From Ignavibacteria bacterium (lineage in GTDB: Bacteria; Bacteroidota; Ignavibacteria; Kapaibacteriales; UBA961), in assembly GCA_016720145.1 (NCBI GenBank), contig JADJXV010000014.1:46560-110559 (forward strand): a DNA stretch of 64,000 nt. Direction: 5' to 3'. The position numbers and the translations under genes are program-made. The notes under the pieces are model-generated. The model ran no database searches and had not been told where the DNA came from. It saw nothing but the letters and a program-made list of their open reading frames with translations. Below are positions 37,801 through 46,971 of this stretch, one piece after another. Within the stretch, counting starts at the first letter, position 1, and each line of letters starts with the position of its first letter.

Positions 37801-39630
37801 TTATCTGGATTTTTGTAAAAAGTATGTTTTCATTGTGCCCTTGCCTTTGATTGCCATTTCTCCTCTTTCTTGGAATGTAAAGGACTGAATGGACATAAGG
37901 GACTTTAAGGACAAAGCGAGCATAAATTCCTCCGATACATGTATCTTCCCCGGCTCTCCATGGCTCTCCATTCTACTTGCCGTGTTCACGGCATCGCCCC
38001 ATAAATCATACGAATATTTATTCTCACCGATAATGCCCGCCACCACGCTTCCGGAATGCAAACCGATGCGAAATTCTACTTTAACTGGAACAGAAAATTT
38101 CTGCTCTATCGAGAAGTTTTCGAGCATTACTAGTGCAGCAAGTGCTGTGCGTTCTGCATGATTTTCCACCGCTACCGGCGCGCCGCAGACTGCCATATAT
38201 GCGTCGCCGATGGTCTTGATTTTCTCCAAACCGTGTGACTTGCAGATGGTATCAAAACGGGTGAAAACAATATCGAGAACATCAATTAATTCTCCGGCAG
38301 GAAGCAGGGATGATATTTGTGTAAAGCCCACAATATCAGCAAAGAGCACGCTTACATGTTCGTGGGTATCGGCTATTTTCTTTTCGCCTTTGAGCAGACG
38401 TTCGGTGATAGTGGAGGGGAGGATATTGGCGAGAATTTCTTGAGTTGCACTTGCACGGGCACGCTCACCGGCTAATGTTCTGTCCATTTCGTGTTTATGT
38501 GTTTGCTTCCTGATATCCTCACTTTGAATTTCATCCTTGATGTCACGATATTTTTTATAATAATAGGATTGTTCCTTCCAGCGCTCTTCCTGTTCATAAA
38601 AGCTTGCAATCGCCTTATATCTCTCCAGAACCCACACTTTCCACGAAAAATTATCGAGCATTGCAATCGATTGCAGCAGATACTCTTCGGCTTTGCCGGC
38701 ATCATAGCCGTTGAAATTTCTATCGCCGTACAAATCGCCGATACAACCTGTTATGTATCCAAGATTGAGTTCATTACCTGTTTCTTCGTGGTTAGCAAGT
38801 GCTCGACCGTAATACTCCAATGCCAAATCATACTCTCCTGTATCTTTATACACTTGTCCTATATTACCGGTAGTCTCTGCTATGCCGGGAATATTCCCGA
38901 TTTCCGTATATCCTGCAAGCACTTTGCCGTAGATTTCCATTGCATTAGTATGATCACCGAGGTAATAATAGGCAAATCCGATTTCAAAAATTACATCAAG
39001 GATGCGGAGCTTCGGAGCGCCAATCTCTTCTAATAGTCGGTGGACTTCTTTGTAGTATTCCAATGTTTTTTCATACGTACCCATCGAGAAATAAACGCGG
39101 GCTATTTTTTCCATAGTCACGGCAATGCTTTCTCTGTCACCCACTTCTTCCAAGACCTGAAGTGCGCGGCTAAAAAACTCAATACCTTTGGCAAACTCTG
39201 AAAGACTGTTGCAATAGACGGTGCCGATATTACTAAGCGTCCTGCCTATTCCGCCTTTGTCGCCGAGCTCTTCATAAATTTCAAGAGCATTATTCATACA
39301 TTCTAATCCCAAAAGAGGATTTTTCGTTTGAATTGTACCTACCATTCCATACGCTTTAGCTTTGATGTCTTTTCGGTTGGATAGCTTTGCTTCGGCAAGT
39401 CCGGATTCAGCATAGGGCATTGCTTCGTCGGTACGCCCCTGCCTCCAGAGTGCGATCGCTATCAAAATAAGCGCACGGGCATGGAGTATTTCGAATCCGT
39501 TCTTGTATTTGTGGTCGTTCAAAATATCGAGTACTTCCCTGCCAATTCGTTCCGATTCTAAATACTTGAAGCTTACGAGATTTCCCTCTTCTGCACGGTC
39601 AAGTAGTTGGCTGATTTCGTCGTAGGTCAT
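37801..39630 (-). CDS. AC10: TPR-adenylate cyclase
   Basis: 609 residues (MTYDEISQLLDRAEEGNLVSF). There are about five TPR-like units, several irregular (NPLLGLECM, LSEFAKGIEFF, MGTYEKTLEYY), plus NGYDAGKAEEYLL. The architecture and N-terminal half resemble AC1 (IFTRFDTIC, KDTGEYDLALEYY), suggesting an old duplication between them. The cyclase domain from about 425 is group B, with Asp of FADIVGFTQIS near 432, EKIKTIGDAYMAVCG and YDLWGDAVNTASR. The loop insert is of the GGAC type (LSLKSLMSIQSFTF, 37,879-37,913). AC9 starts four bases after its stop and AC11 ends four bases before its start. Confidence 0.93.
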   Translation of the reverse strand: MTYDEISQLLDRAEEGNLVSFKYLESERIGREVLDILNDHKYKNGFEILHARALILIAIALWRQGRTDEAMPYAESGLAEAKLSNRKDIKAKAYGMVGTIQTKNPLLGLECMNNALEIYEELGDKGGIGRTLSNIGTVYCNSLSEFAKGIEFFSRALQVLEEVGDRESIAVTMEKIARVYFSMGTYEKTLEYYKEVHRLLEEIGAPKLRILDVIFEIGFAYYYLGDHTNAMEIYGKVLAGYTEIGNIPGIAETTGNIGQVYKDTGEYDLALEYYGRALANHEETGNELNLGYITGCIGDLYGDRNFNGYDAGKAEEYLLQSIAMLDNFSWKVWVLERYKAIASFYEQEERWKEQSYYYKKYRDIKDEIQSEDIRKQTHKHEMDRTLAGERARASATQEILANILPSTITERLLKGEKKIADTHEHVSVLFADIVGFTQISSLLPAGELIDVLDIVFTRFDTICKSHGLEKIKTIGDAYMAVCGAPVAVENHAERTALAALVMLENFSIEQKFSVPVKVEFRIGLHSGSVVAGIIGENKYSYDLWGDAVNTASRMESHGEPGKIHVSEEFMLALSLKSLMSIQSFTFQERGEMAIKGKGTMKTYFLQKSR

Positions 39631-39634
39631 AAGA

Positions 39635-41449
39635 TTATTTTGCTTGTTCTAAAAAGTATGTTTTCATCATGCCTTTGCCTTTGATTTCCATCTCGCCGCG
39701 TTCAATGAATTGTAGAGACGCAAAATTTTGCGTCTCTACGGCGTGTTTGAATTCCTCCGATACATGTATCTTCCCCGCCTCTCCATGCGACTCCATCCTA
39801 CTCGCCGTATTCACCGCATCGCCCCACATATCATACGCGAATTTATTCTCACCAATAATGCCCGCCACTACGCTACCAGAGTGTAAGCCAATACGAATCA
39901 TTACCTTATCACCGATGTTTGTTTTATAATTATTCATCAATTCGGCTACATCGAGAGCAAAAAATGCGGCACGTTCTGCGTGATTATCAACATGTATCGG
40001 CGCGCCGCAGACAGCCATGTATGCGTCGCCGATGGTCTTGATTTTTTCAAGTCCATGTTTGCGGGCGAGCTGGTCGAATTGACTGAAGATTCCATTGAGC
40101 ATGCCGACTAATTCTTCGGCACTTACGCGCTGGGATAGTTTCGTGAAACCTACGATATCACTGAAGAATACCGAGACATTCTCATGACTGTCGGCGATAG
40201 TTTTTTCGCCGTCGATCATGCGGTCGGCGATTTGGGATGGAAGGATATTATGGAGGATTTTTTCTTGTTCTTGAAAGCGGGCGAGCTTGACTTGGCGGTC
40301 GCGTTCGGACTCTTCGATTTTGCGGCGGTATTCCATTTGCTCGGCTTGATGCTTCGCTTCTTCGCTTTGTACTTCTTTCTCGAGGTCGTGATATTGTTCG
40401 AAGTGTACAGAAAAATCTATCCACCGTTTTTCAATTTTATAGAGACTAGCGAGGTCTCTATGGAGCTCGTACAGATGATGTTTGTCACTAATTTCCTCAC
40501 AAATAGCAATTGCTTTCAGCATATACTCCTCGGCGGTCTCGGAGTTGTAACCGTTATATTTAACATCAGCATAGGTCACACCTATATTACCAAGATTTCT
40601 TGCGACACTGTCTTTCCTCCCTAACTCTTCATTAATAGCAAGTGCCATTTTGTAATATTCAAGCTCAGTCTCAAACTCTGAAAGTTTGCCATAGATATTT
40701 CCAATAGAACTAAGATTGAATGCTATTCCTGTCTTGTTGCTAAGTTCTTTTGAAAACGCCAACGCCCTCTGATAATACTCTAAAGCAAGATCATAATTCT
40801 CTTCTTCCATGTAAATCAACCCGATATTCCCTAAAGTATGCGCTACTCCGTATTTATTTCCAAGAGATTCAAATTGACTGAAGCTTCTATTATAATACTC
40901 TAAAGCCTTCCCATAATCCAATAAATTATGATAGACATTCCCAATATTGCTTAGATTTCTTGCAATTCCTTCTTTAGCATTGAGTTCTTCATATAATTTC
41001 AAAGCTTTTTGATAATTCTCCAACGCTTTATCGTACAAGCCAAGCTTACCGTAAACTAACCCTATATTGCCTAGATTTACAGCGATCCCATCGTTGATTA
41101 TGAGTTCTTCGTTAATGGACAAAGCCATCTGATAATATTCTAACGCCTTGGGATAGTCTGACTTATAATAGTATAAAATACCGCAATTACTGAGATTACT
41201 TGCAATTCCATCTTTTCTGCCAAGTCCTTGATATATTTCAATGGCTTGCAAGAATAATGATTCGGCTAAAAGGTAGTCGCCTCGCATTCGTGCAATATGA
41301 CCTAGATTGTTGATTGCAACACCTTCTTGTGATTTATCTGTTAATTCCTGAGCGATCGATAATGCCTGCGAGGCAGCAATCTCCGAATTTTCGTAATCAC
41401 CGGAGTCAAATAATTTCTTTGCATTTTCATTTAATTCAATGGAGTTCAT
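39635..41449 (-). CDS. AC11: TPR-adenylate cyclase
   Basis: 604 residues (MNSIELNENAKKLFDSGDYEN). There are about six TPR-like units of the IGNVYHNLLDYGKALEYY type, with NGYNSETAEEYML at the end. The group A cyclase domain from about 423 is nearly identical to AC7/AC8 (VFFSDIVGFTKLSQRV, KIKTIGDAYMAVCG, YDMWGDAVNTASR), while the TPR half is clearly different. The loop (VETQNFASLQF) is encoded by a 28-bp perfect palindrome at 39,712. It has four-base gaps to both neighbours. Confidence 0.93.
   Translation of the reverse strand: MNSIELNENAKKLFDSGDYENSEIAASQALSIAQELTDKSQEGVAINNLGHIARMRGDYLLAESLFLQAIEIYQGLGRKDGIASNLSNCGILYYYKSDYPKALEYYQMALSINEELIINDGIAVNLGNIGLVYGKLGLYDKALENYQKALKLYEELNAKEGIARNLSNIGNVYHNLLDYGKALEYYNRSFSQFESLGNKYGVAHTLGNIGLIYMEEENYDLALEYYQRALAFSKELSNKTGIAFNLSSIGNIYGKLSEFETELEYYKMALAINEELGRKDSVARNLGNIGVTYADVKYNGYNSETAEEYMLKAIAICEEISDKHHLYELHRDLASLYKIEKRWIDFSVHFEQYHDLEKEVQSEEAKHQAEQMEYRRKIEESERDRQVKLARFQEQEKILHNILPSQIADRMIDGEKTIADSHENVSVFFSDIVGFTKLSQRVSAEELVGMLNGIFSQFDQLARKHGLEKIKTIGDAYMAVCGAPIHVDNHAERAAFFALDVAELMNNYKTNIGDKVMIRIGLHSGSVVAGIIGENKFAYDMWGDAVNTASRMESHGEAGKIHVSEEFKHAVETQNFASLQFIERGEMEIKGKGMMKTYFLEQAK
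39712..39739. repeat. 28-bp perfect palindrome in AC11 loop
   Basis: The arms GTAGAGACGCAAAA and TTTTGCGTCTCTAC are exact reverse complements. The outer nine bases are shared with the AC16 and AC18 palindromes; the core differs. Confidence 0.9.
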
Positions 41450-41453
41450 AGTG

Positions 41454-43529
41454 TTACCTGTATGATTCCAAAAAATATGTGTTCATTATTCCTTTGCCTT
41501 TGATTGACATTTCTTCTCTTTCTTGAAAGTGGAAGGACTTTGGGGACTTTGGGGACTTTGGGGACTCTTGGGACAGGCCGGGGCCTTTTTGTAATGCCTG
41601 CTTAAATTCTTCGCTCACATGTATTTTCCCGGGCTCACCATGACTCTCCATTCTACTTGCCGTGTTCACTGCATCCCCCCACAAATCATACGAGAACTTG
41701 TTTTTACCGATAATACCGGCGACCACACTTCCCGAATGCATTCCAATTCGTATCGAAATTGCACCATCTGACAGAATATGTGGGAAATTCTCAATTGCAC
41801 TCTGCATCTCGAGCGCCAATAATGTCAATCTCATAGCATGGTCGTCGCATCTCTCTGGCAGTCCTGCTACTACCATGTAGCAGTCACCGATTGTTTTAAT
41901 TTTTTCACAGCCGTGCTTGTCGGCTAAGCGGTCGAATGTGTTGAACATCTCATCGAGCCCCTCTACAAGCTGTTCGGCCGTAATCTGGTGCGACAATTTG
42001 GTAAATTCAACTATATCAGCAAAGAGCACAGACACACTATCATAACTATCAATAATTTTCTCATCACCGCGGCGGATACGATTCGCAATATCTTTTGGTA
42101 AAATATTATAAAGGATGCGTTCAGTCACAATTTGCTCACGCTGCATTTCTCCAATTTGTCTCTCAAACGCCGCTCGCTGCGCTTGCTTCTTGTTATCTTC
42201 GGATTGTACTTCTTTTTCCATCGTATGATATTTTTTATACACTTCGAGGGCTTTTACAGCATCGTGTTGGTATTCATAGAGGTTGGCGAGATTTTTATAA
42301 TTGGTGGATAATGTATTTTTGATTCCAAGCGATTCATTGAGGGCAATTGCTTTCCGGAGATATTCTTCAGCGATATCGGCATCAAACCCGGGGAAATCGA
42401 CATCAGCATAGACAGCGCCTATATTTCCAATCATAAGTGCAATGCCGGACTGTTCGCCCAGCTCTTCGTACGCAAGTTTAGTGCGTGAATAATACTCCAA
42501 TGCGTTGTCGAAGTCCTTCTTAGTAGCGTACACATTTCCAATATTACCTGTCACCTGTGTGGCTCCGGATTTATCCCCGATTTCCGTATGAATTGCGAGC
42601 GCTCGATGGTAGTAATCCAATGCAATTTCGAGGTCATATTGTTCGGTATAAACGATGCCGATATTGCCCAGAATTTGTGCGATTTCGGACTTCGCGCCGA
42701 ATTCTTCCTGCGTTTCTAATGCTTGATTGTAGTATTCCAATGCTCTATCATATTGTCCAAGCTCTTGATACAAGAGACCAATGTTCTGCTTGACTCTTGC
42801 CACCGCCGACTTTTCGCCAAGCTCTTCATGGACATTGAGTGCGCGCGTGAAGTAGTCGAGCGCTTTGTCGTAGGTCCCGATCATTTTATAAACAATTCCA
42901 ATATTCCCTATACAGGATGCAACGCCGGATTTTTCGCCGAGTGCTTCATAAGCTTCGAGCGCAGTCGTATAATATTCGAGCGCTTGGTCATACGAACCGA
43001 GATAATCATAGACTGAGCCGATATTGACAGTAATACTTGCTATTGCCGATTTATCGCCAGACTGATGATAGAGAGCGAGAGCTTCGTGGAAATACTCCAA
43101 GGCCTTATCACGTAACCCTAAGCAATTATTGACCATGCCCATATTTCCTGTAATTTGTGCCGTCAGGCGTGCATCTCCAAGATTTTGACACAATTCGAGC
43201 GCGCGGGCATAGTATTCCAATGCTTTGTCATACAATCCAAAATTTCTATAGATAATACCTATTACATTTAAAGCACTTGCAGCTTTTTGGGGATGATTGA
43301 ATTCTTCAGCAAGTGAGAGAGCTTGTAATCCTACTTCCAATGAATAGTCGTACTTACCACGCATGCGAGCAGTAGTTGCGAGTGAAATAAACGCATCTAT
43401 ACGGGAAGCATCATCGTGAGCAGATAATGCAAGGAGTTCGTTCGCACACCGATCGGCTTCGTCGTAATTTCCCTTGGCAAATTCTGCTTTCGTCTCATCA
43501 ATTTTTGACTGTATAGTGGAATTTGGCAT
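41454..43529 (-). CDS. AC12: TPR-adenylate cyclase
   Basis: 691 residues, the longest intact member (MPNSTIQSKIDETKAEFAKG). Seven TPR-like units (LGLYDKALEYY through KKDFDNALEYY) and a PGFDADIAEEYL unit precede the linker EMQREQIVTERILYNILPKDIANRI. The cyclase domain from about 497 is group C and closest to AC3: FADIVEFTKLS (Asp near 505), HGCEKIKTIGDCYMVVAGLP, YDLWGDAVNTASR. The loop carries a GGGGACTTT-repeat insert (GPGLSQESPKSPKSPKS), unlike AC3, whose loop is an inverted repeat. EREEM replaces the otherwise constant RGEM. It is the first cyclase after the FecR-like gene and its terminator, with 373 bases free upstream. Confidence 0.93.
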   Translation of the reverse strand: MPNSTIQSKIDETKAEFAKGNYDEADRCANELLALSAHDDASRIDAFISLATTARMRGKYDYSLEVGLQALSLAEEFNHPQKAASALNVIGIIYRNFGLYDKALEYYARALELCQNLGDARLTAQITGNMGMVNNCLGLRDKALEYFHEALALYHQSGDKSAIASITVNIGSVYDYLGSYDQALEYYTTALEAYEALGEKSGVASCIGNIGIVYKMIGTYDKALDYFTRALNVHEELGEKSAVARVKQNIGLLYQELGQYDRALEYYNQALETQEEFGAKSEIAQILGNIGIVYTEQYDLEIALDYYHRALAIHTEIGDKSGATQVTGNIGNVYATKKDFDNALEYYSRTKLAYEELGEQSGIALMIGNIGAVYADVDFPGFDADIAEEYLRKAIALNESLGIKNTLSTNYKNLANLYEYQHDAVKALEVYKKYHTMEKEVQSEDNKKQAQRAAFERQIGEMQREQIVTERILYNILPKDIANRIRRGDEKIIDSYDSVSVLFADIVEFTKLSHQITAEQLVEGLDEMFNTFDRLADKHGCEKIKTIGDCYMVVAGLPERCDDHAMRLTLLALEMQSAIENFPHILSDGAISIRIGMHSGSVVAGIIGKNKFSYDLWGDAVNTASRMESHGEPGKIHVSEEFKQALQKGPGLSQESPKSPKSPKSFHFQEREEMSIKGKGIMNTYFLESYR
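41533..41590. repeat. In-frame GGGGACTTT repeat in AC12 loop
   Basis: GGACTTTGG units repeated about four times and ended by CTCTTGGGACAGGCCGGGGCC. It is nearly the same as the AC8 insert although the surrounding cyclase domains belong to different groups. Confidence 0.8.
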
Positions 43530-43902
43530 AATTGTCGGTTTAGATTAAATATCAATAGTATTTGACAGCAAGATTCTGTCGCGCACAAAGTATTTCATGC
43601 ATTGATTAATTGTAGTAATTGTAATTACTTAGCAAGCAGATAAACAAATTGTACGGATAGGAATTCTTGTGAGATTTTGATACTACTTTTTAATGAAATT
43701 GAGTAGAAAGAAATTGACAAAAATTTAGGTCACGAGTATCACATTCACAGCGAATTGAATTCTCCCATAGATACTCGACCCATCAAACAGCAAATCTACT
43801 TCTTTTACCTCAATTTTCGCAGCGTTGAAATTGAATTCAGTATAAAAAAAAATAAGCCGCTTTCTTTATGAAAACGGCTTAAATATTACCTCCGGGGTCA
43901 AC
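43530..43902. other. Intergenic region between AC12 and the FecR-like gene
   Basis: No gene. It contains the terminator of the FecR-like gene (43,842-43,881) and a small palindrome GTAATT-GT-AATTAC at 43,615-43,628 upstream of AC12. It is the natural place for a promoter driving AC12 to AC7, but I see no confident promoter boxes. Confidence 0.5.
43842..43881 (-). terminator. Rho-independent terminator after the FecR-like gene
   Basis: Read on the - strand, AAGCCGTTTTC pairs with GAAAGCGGCTT around ATAAA and is followed by TATTTTTTTTT. It shows that the array is broken into at least two transcripts here. Confidence 0.88.
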
Positions 43903-44904
43903 TTATTTTTCCATACCAACTTGCTCAAGGCATTTAGCATAAAGCTGCTGATATTCTTGCACTGAAGGGTCACGCTTAATGCTTGCTTTATACTTTGCGA
44001 TTGCCATTCCGTAGAGTTTGTTTTGCTCGTAGTAGGATGCAGTCACGATATCCGACCACGCACTGCCTTCACCGAGTTCTTTGCGAATAGTTGTCGATTC
44101 GGCTTCGATCTGCTTTGCTTCGTTGTCCTGTAAAATTCTAAATGAATTATCGGATAAGTTGATGCGTGGTTTGCTTTTTAAGTGAACGTTCCATTTGTAG
44201 AGTTTACCCTTTTCAAGTGCGCTTACATCCATTGAAAAGGTAGTCGCATCTAGCGTTTCTTCGCGGATTACCTTGTCCAATGAATCAGTTATTGTGAGGA
44301 CGACCGTCTTTTTTTGTGATTCTGCCCCTGCTTGGCTATCACTCTCATCTTTTTCTTGTGAACCGGTCGGATCATCAAATTTTGGAACTTCATTGCAGAA
44401 TTTCCAGGCAAGCGTTACTTTGCGTCCGACGATATTCGTAAAGTTTGGAGAGTCAAGACAGAGCTTGTTGGTGCTATTCGACATTTTACTCGTCGCACCG
44501 GTGAACTGCATATTCTGCTGAAAGTACGAGTCTTTTTTGTTTGCCTTTGTTAATTCATCCATCACATACCCGGCGAACTTACCGGCTACGCCTTTACCGC
44601 TTTGCGTTTGTCCTGCCAAGCTACTGACTATAAATGTACCAGCAGACTTCACTTCGATAGTTTTACCACTCGAATGGACAAGTATCGCAAGTCCGCCTGC
44701 TTCTACTTTTATCTTGTCAGATGCTTGAAGCTGCAGTCCGCATCGCAAGGATTTCCAGTCATTTCCATCGCTTGAAACGCTAGCATTGCGAGCCGTCATT
44801 ACCCTGCAGGTGGGAGCTTGAGCGAGTATATTTTGTGTGAATAAAAACAATAGTCCGACGGCAAGCAAGCCGATGGAACAGATGTTTTTCAAGGATTTTT
44901 TCAT
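43903..44904 (-). CDS. Exported FecR-like domain protein
   Basis: 333 residues. A signal peptide (IGLLAVGLLFLFTQNILAQA) is followed by a FecR-like beta domain at about 35-95 (NASVSSDGNDWKSLRCGLQL..SDKIKVEAGG.A.LVHSSGKTIEV). A variable acidic segment lies at 170-200, and a helical TPR-like end at 285-330 (YYEQNKLYGMAIAKYKASIKRDP). FecR-like domains occur in periplasmic anti-sigma regulators and in extracytoplasmic sensors; no membrane anchor beyond the signal peptide is seen here. A strong Shine-Dalgarno (GGAAGGAGT) lies nine bases before the ATG. It has its own terminator and 261 bases free upstream, so it is probably a single-gene unit within the array. Confidence 0.78.
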   Translation of the reverse strand: MKKSLKNICSIGLLAVGLLFLFTQNILAQAPTCRVMTARNASVSSDGNDWKSLRCGLQLQASDKIKVEAGGLAILVHSSGKTIEVKSAGTFIVSSLAGQTQSGKGVAGKFAGYVMDELTKANKKDSYFQQNMQFTGATSKMSNSTNKLCLDSPNFTNIVGRKVTLAWKFCNEVPKFDDPTGSQEKDESDSQAGAESQKKTVVLTITDSLDKVIREETLDATTFSMDVSALEKGKLYKWNVHLKSKPRINLSDNSFRILQDNEAKQIEAESTTIRKELGEGSAWSDIVTASYYEQNKLYGMAIAKYKASIKRDPSVQEYQQLYAKCLEQVGMEK

Positions 44905-45165
44905 GCTGGTACTCCTTCCGGATATGAATGAACTACTATAAATTTGTTTGATAAATTTGTCTGAATTCTACTCTCGAATAAAGCAACAGTTTGTACTTTT
45001 TACGTTAGAATTTTGTGTAAAATATTTGAACTAACCCTCTATACAACGATGATGAATAGATTCATCTTTTTAAATCTATTCGAATATACAAAATATTTAT
45101 CACTGAACAATTGTACGATTTAAATATTTGAACAATTTACGTATAATTACCTAGAAATAAATAAC

Positions 45166-46971
45166 TCATGTTCGTTCTAAAAAATACGTCTGCATTTTCC
45201 CTTTACCTTTGATCTCCATTTCACCACGAGAAATAATGGTTAATGGTAAATTATTAATGGTTAATGGTGAATGATTAATGCTTAATGGTGAATGATTAAT
45301 GCTTAGTGGTGAATGATTAATGCTTAATGGTGAATGATTAATGCTTAATGGTGAAGAGTCATCTCCTGCTTCCATTAACCATTCACCATTAACCATTAAC
45401 AATTTCTTTACGAAATCCTCCGACACATGGATTTTCCCCGGTTCGCCGTGCGACTCCATTCGTGCTGCTGTGTTGACTGCATCGCCATAAATGTCATAGG
45501 TGAGCTTCCCTGTTCCGATTAATCCTGCTGTTATTTCTCCGCAATGCAACCCAATTCGTAGCCGAAATACTGTTCCTGCCGGCAGATATTCCCTTATCTC
45601 ATCCGGCAAGGATATATCTTCCATCATCGCAAGTGCCATATTTGCAAGACACTCAGCATGGTTATCGATATGAATCGGTGCGCCGCATACTGCGAGATAA
45701 CCATCTCCGATTGTTTTAATACGCTCGCAACCGAATTTTTCGGCAATTGAATCAAAATATTCAAACAAGAAATTCATAAATCCCAACACAGTAGCCGGAG
45801 GTAAATTCGCCGACAATTGAGTAAAGCCAACCACATCTGCAAAGAGTATCGACACACTCTCAAAGTGATCTGCAATACGAGTCTCACCCTGAATCACACG
45901 ATCTGCAATCGATTTGGGAAGCGTTTTGTGGAGCAAGCGCTTGGTCGCATCGGCTTCGGCTCGCTCAACGGCGAGATTTTTATCGCGCTCGGCGGATTTG
46001 AAGGCATAATCAAATTTCGTGGCTTCTTTTTTGGACTCTGTACTCTTTACTTCGTTCTCCAATTCAATAAATGTTAAGAGATACTCGTATGCTTTGTCAG
46101 ACTGACCTTGCTGATAAAGCAGCGCCGCCATAAATCTGTAATTTTTACGAAAGTGGTACTTTGGTAATTTAGAATCTTCGACTACTGCAAATGATTGTAC
46201 GAAATATTCTGCCGCTATTTGAGCATCTGCCCCTTCGAAATTTTCCACACAATAGAGCCGGCCAAGATAACCGAACCACATAGCTTCATGCCTCTTGTCG
46301 TTAGAAACAATTGATAGTTGCAGCGCTTTCAGAAGATATTCCAACGCATGGGAATACTCTCCGATATCCATATAGAGTACACCAATATTTCCGGGAAGCA
46401 AGTTAGTATGTTCATTAAATGAATGTTCTTCAGCCAATGCATAGCCCTTGAGCGAACATTCCAACGCTTCCTTGTAGTCTCCATTTCTTCTGTATGCTTC
46501 CCCCAAATTTACGAGAGAATCGATTGAAATATCGATTTCACAAAATTCACTCGCTATTGCTAGTGATTTACGGCAATATTCTATAGCACGAAGGTCTTCG
46601 TCGATAAACATATACAATGCGCCAAAGTTCGAATAAATTTGAGCTATACGGTTGTAATACAATACCCTTTCGGCATATTTAATACTTAGAGTGCCGAAGT
46701 CCAATGCGGATATTAAATCAGCTATCGATAATGAGACTACCATCAAGCGGTTATAGGCGTGAGCAATGTGATAAATCACTGTATAACGCAGTGAATTTAC
46801 ATCTTTTTCCTCGCCAAGACCTGGCATAGTTTCGAGTGGAAAGAGAATTGCAAGCGCATCATTGGCAAGCACTTCTGCTTCTTTGTAATCAATTTCGTCA
46901 AACACTTCCCTTGCCCGTATTAACTTTTCGATGGCTACATCTACTTGCTGTTTTGCTTGTTGTACTGTCAT
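45166..46971 (-). CDS. AC13: TPR-adenylate cyclase
   Basis: 601 residues (MTVQQAKQQVDVAIEKLIRA). There are about four recognisable TPR-like units (IDEDLRAIEYC, NGDYKEALECS, IGEYSHALEYL), then GADAQIAAEYF. The cyclase domain from about 370 is group E: FADVVGFTQLS, FGCERIKTIGDGYLAVCGAP, GLHCGEITAGLIG, YDIYGDAVNTAAR; the selecting Lys and Asp are kept. The loop is the largest of the array: a 21-bp unit repeated about four times gives SINHSPL repeats, flanked by inverted VNGEWLM sequence. It is coupled to AC14 by ATGA. The FecR-like gene follows after 261 bases. Confidence 0.92.
   Translation of the reverse strand: MTVQQAKQQVDVAIEKLIRAREVFDEIDYKEAEVLANDALAILFPLETMPGLGEEKDVNSLRYTVIYHIAHAYNRLMVVSLSIADLISALDFGTLSIKYAERVLYYNRIAQIYSNFGALYMFIDEDLRAIEYCRKSLAIASEFCEIDISIDSLVNLGEAYRRNGDYKEALECSLKGYALAEEHSFNEHTNLLPGNIGVLYMDIGEYSHALEYLLKALQLSIVSNDKRHEAMWFGYLGRLYCVENFEGADAQIAAEYFVQSFAVVEDSKLPKYHFRKNYRFMAALLYQQGQSDKAYEYLLTFIELENEVKSTESKKEATKFDYAFKSAERDKNLAVERAEADATKRLLHKTLPKSIADRVIQGETRIADHFESVSILFADVVGFTQLSANLPPATVLGFMNFLFEYFDSIAEKFGCERIKTIGDGYLAVCGAPIHIDNHAECLANMALAMMEDISLPDEIREYLPAGTVFRLRIGLHCGEITAGLIGTGKLTYDIYGDAVNTAARMESHGEPGKIHVSEDFVKKLLMVNGEWLMEAGDDSSPLSINHSPLSINHSPLSINHSPLSINHSPLTINNLPLTIISRGEMEIKGKGKMQTYFLERT
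45234..45402. repeat. In-frame 21-bp tandem repeat and inverted arms in AC13 loop
   Basis: The unit GTGAATGATTAATGCTTAATG repeats about four times, preceded by AATGGTTAATGG-type sequence and followed by the inverted ACCATTCACCATTAACC arm. 21 bp equals seven codons, so copy-number change would not shift the frame. Confidence 0.88.

Noticed and set aside
38491..39033. 180-codon + strand frame inside AC10
   Set aside because: Antisense shadow of the AC10 TPR region. It has no start signal, and the opposite strand carries clear family protein.
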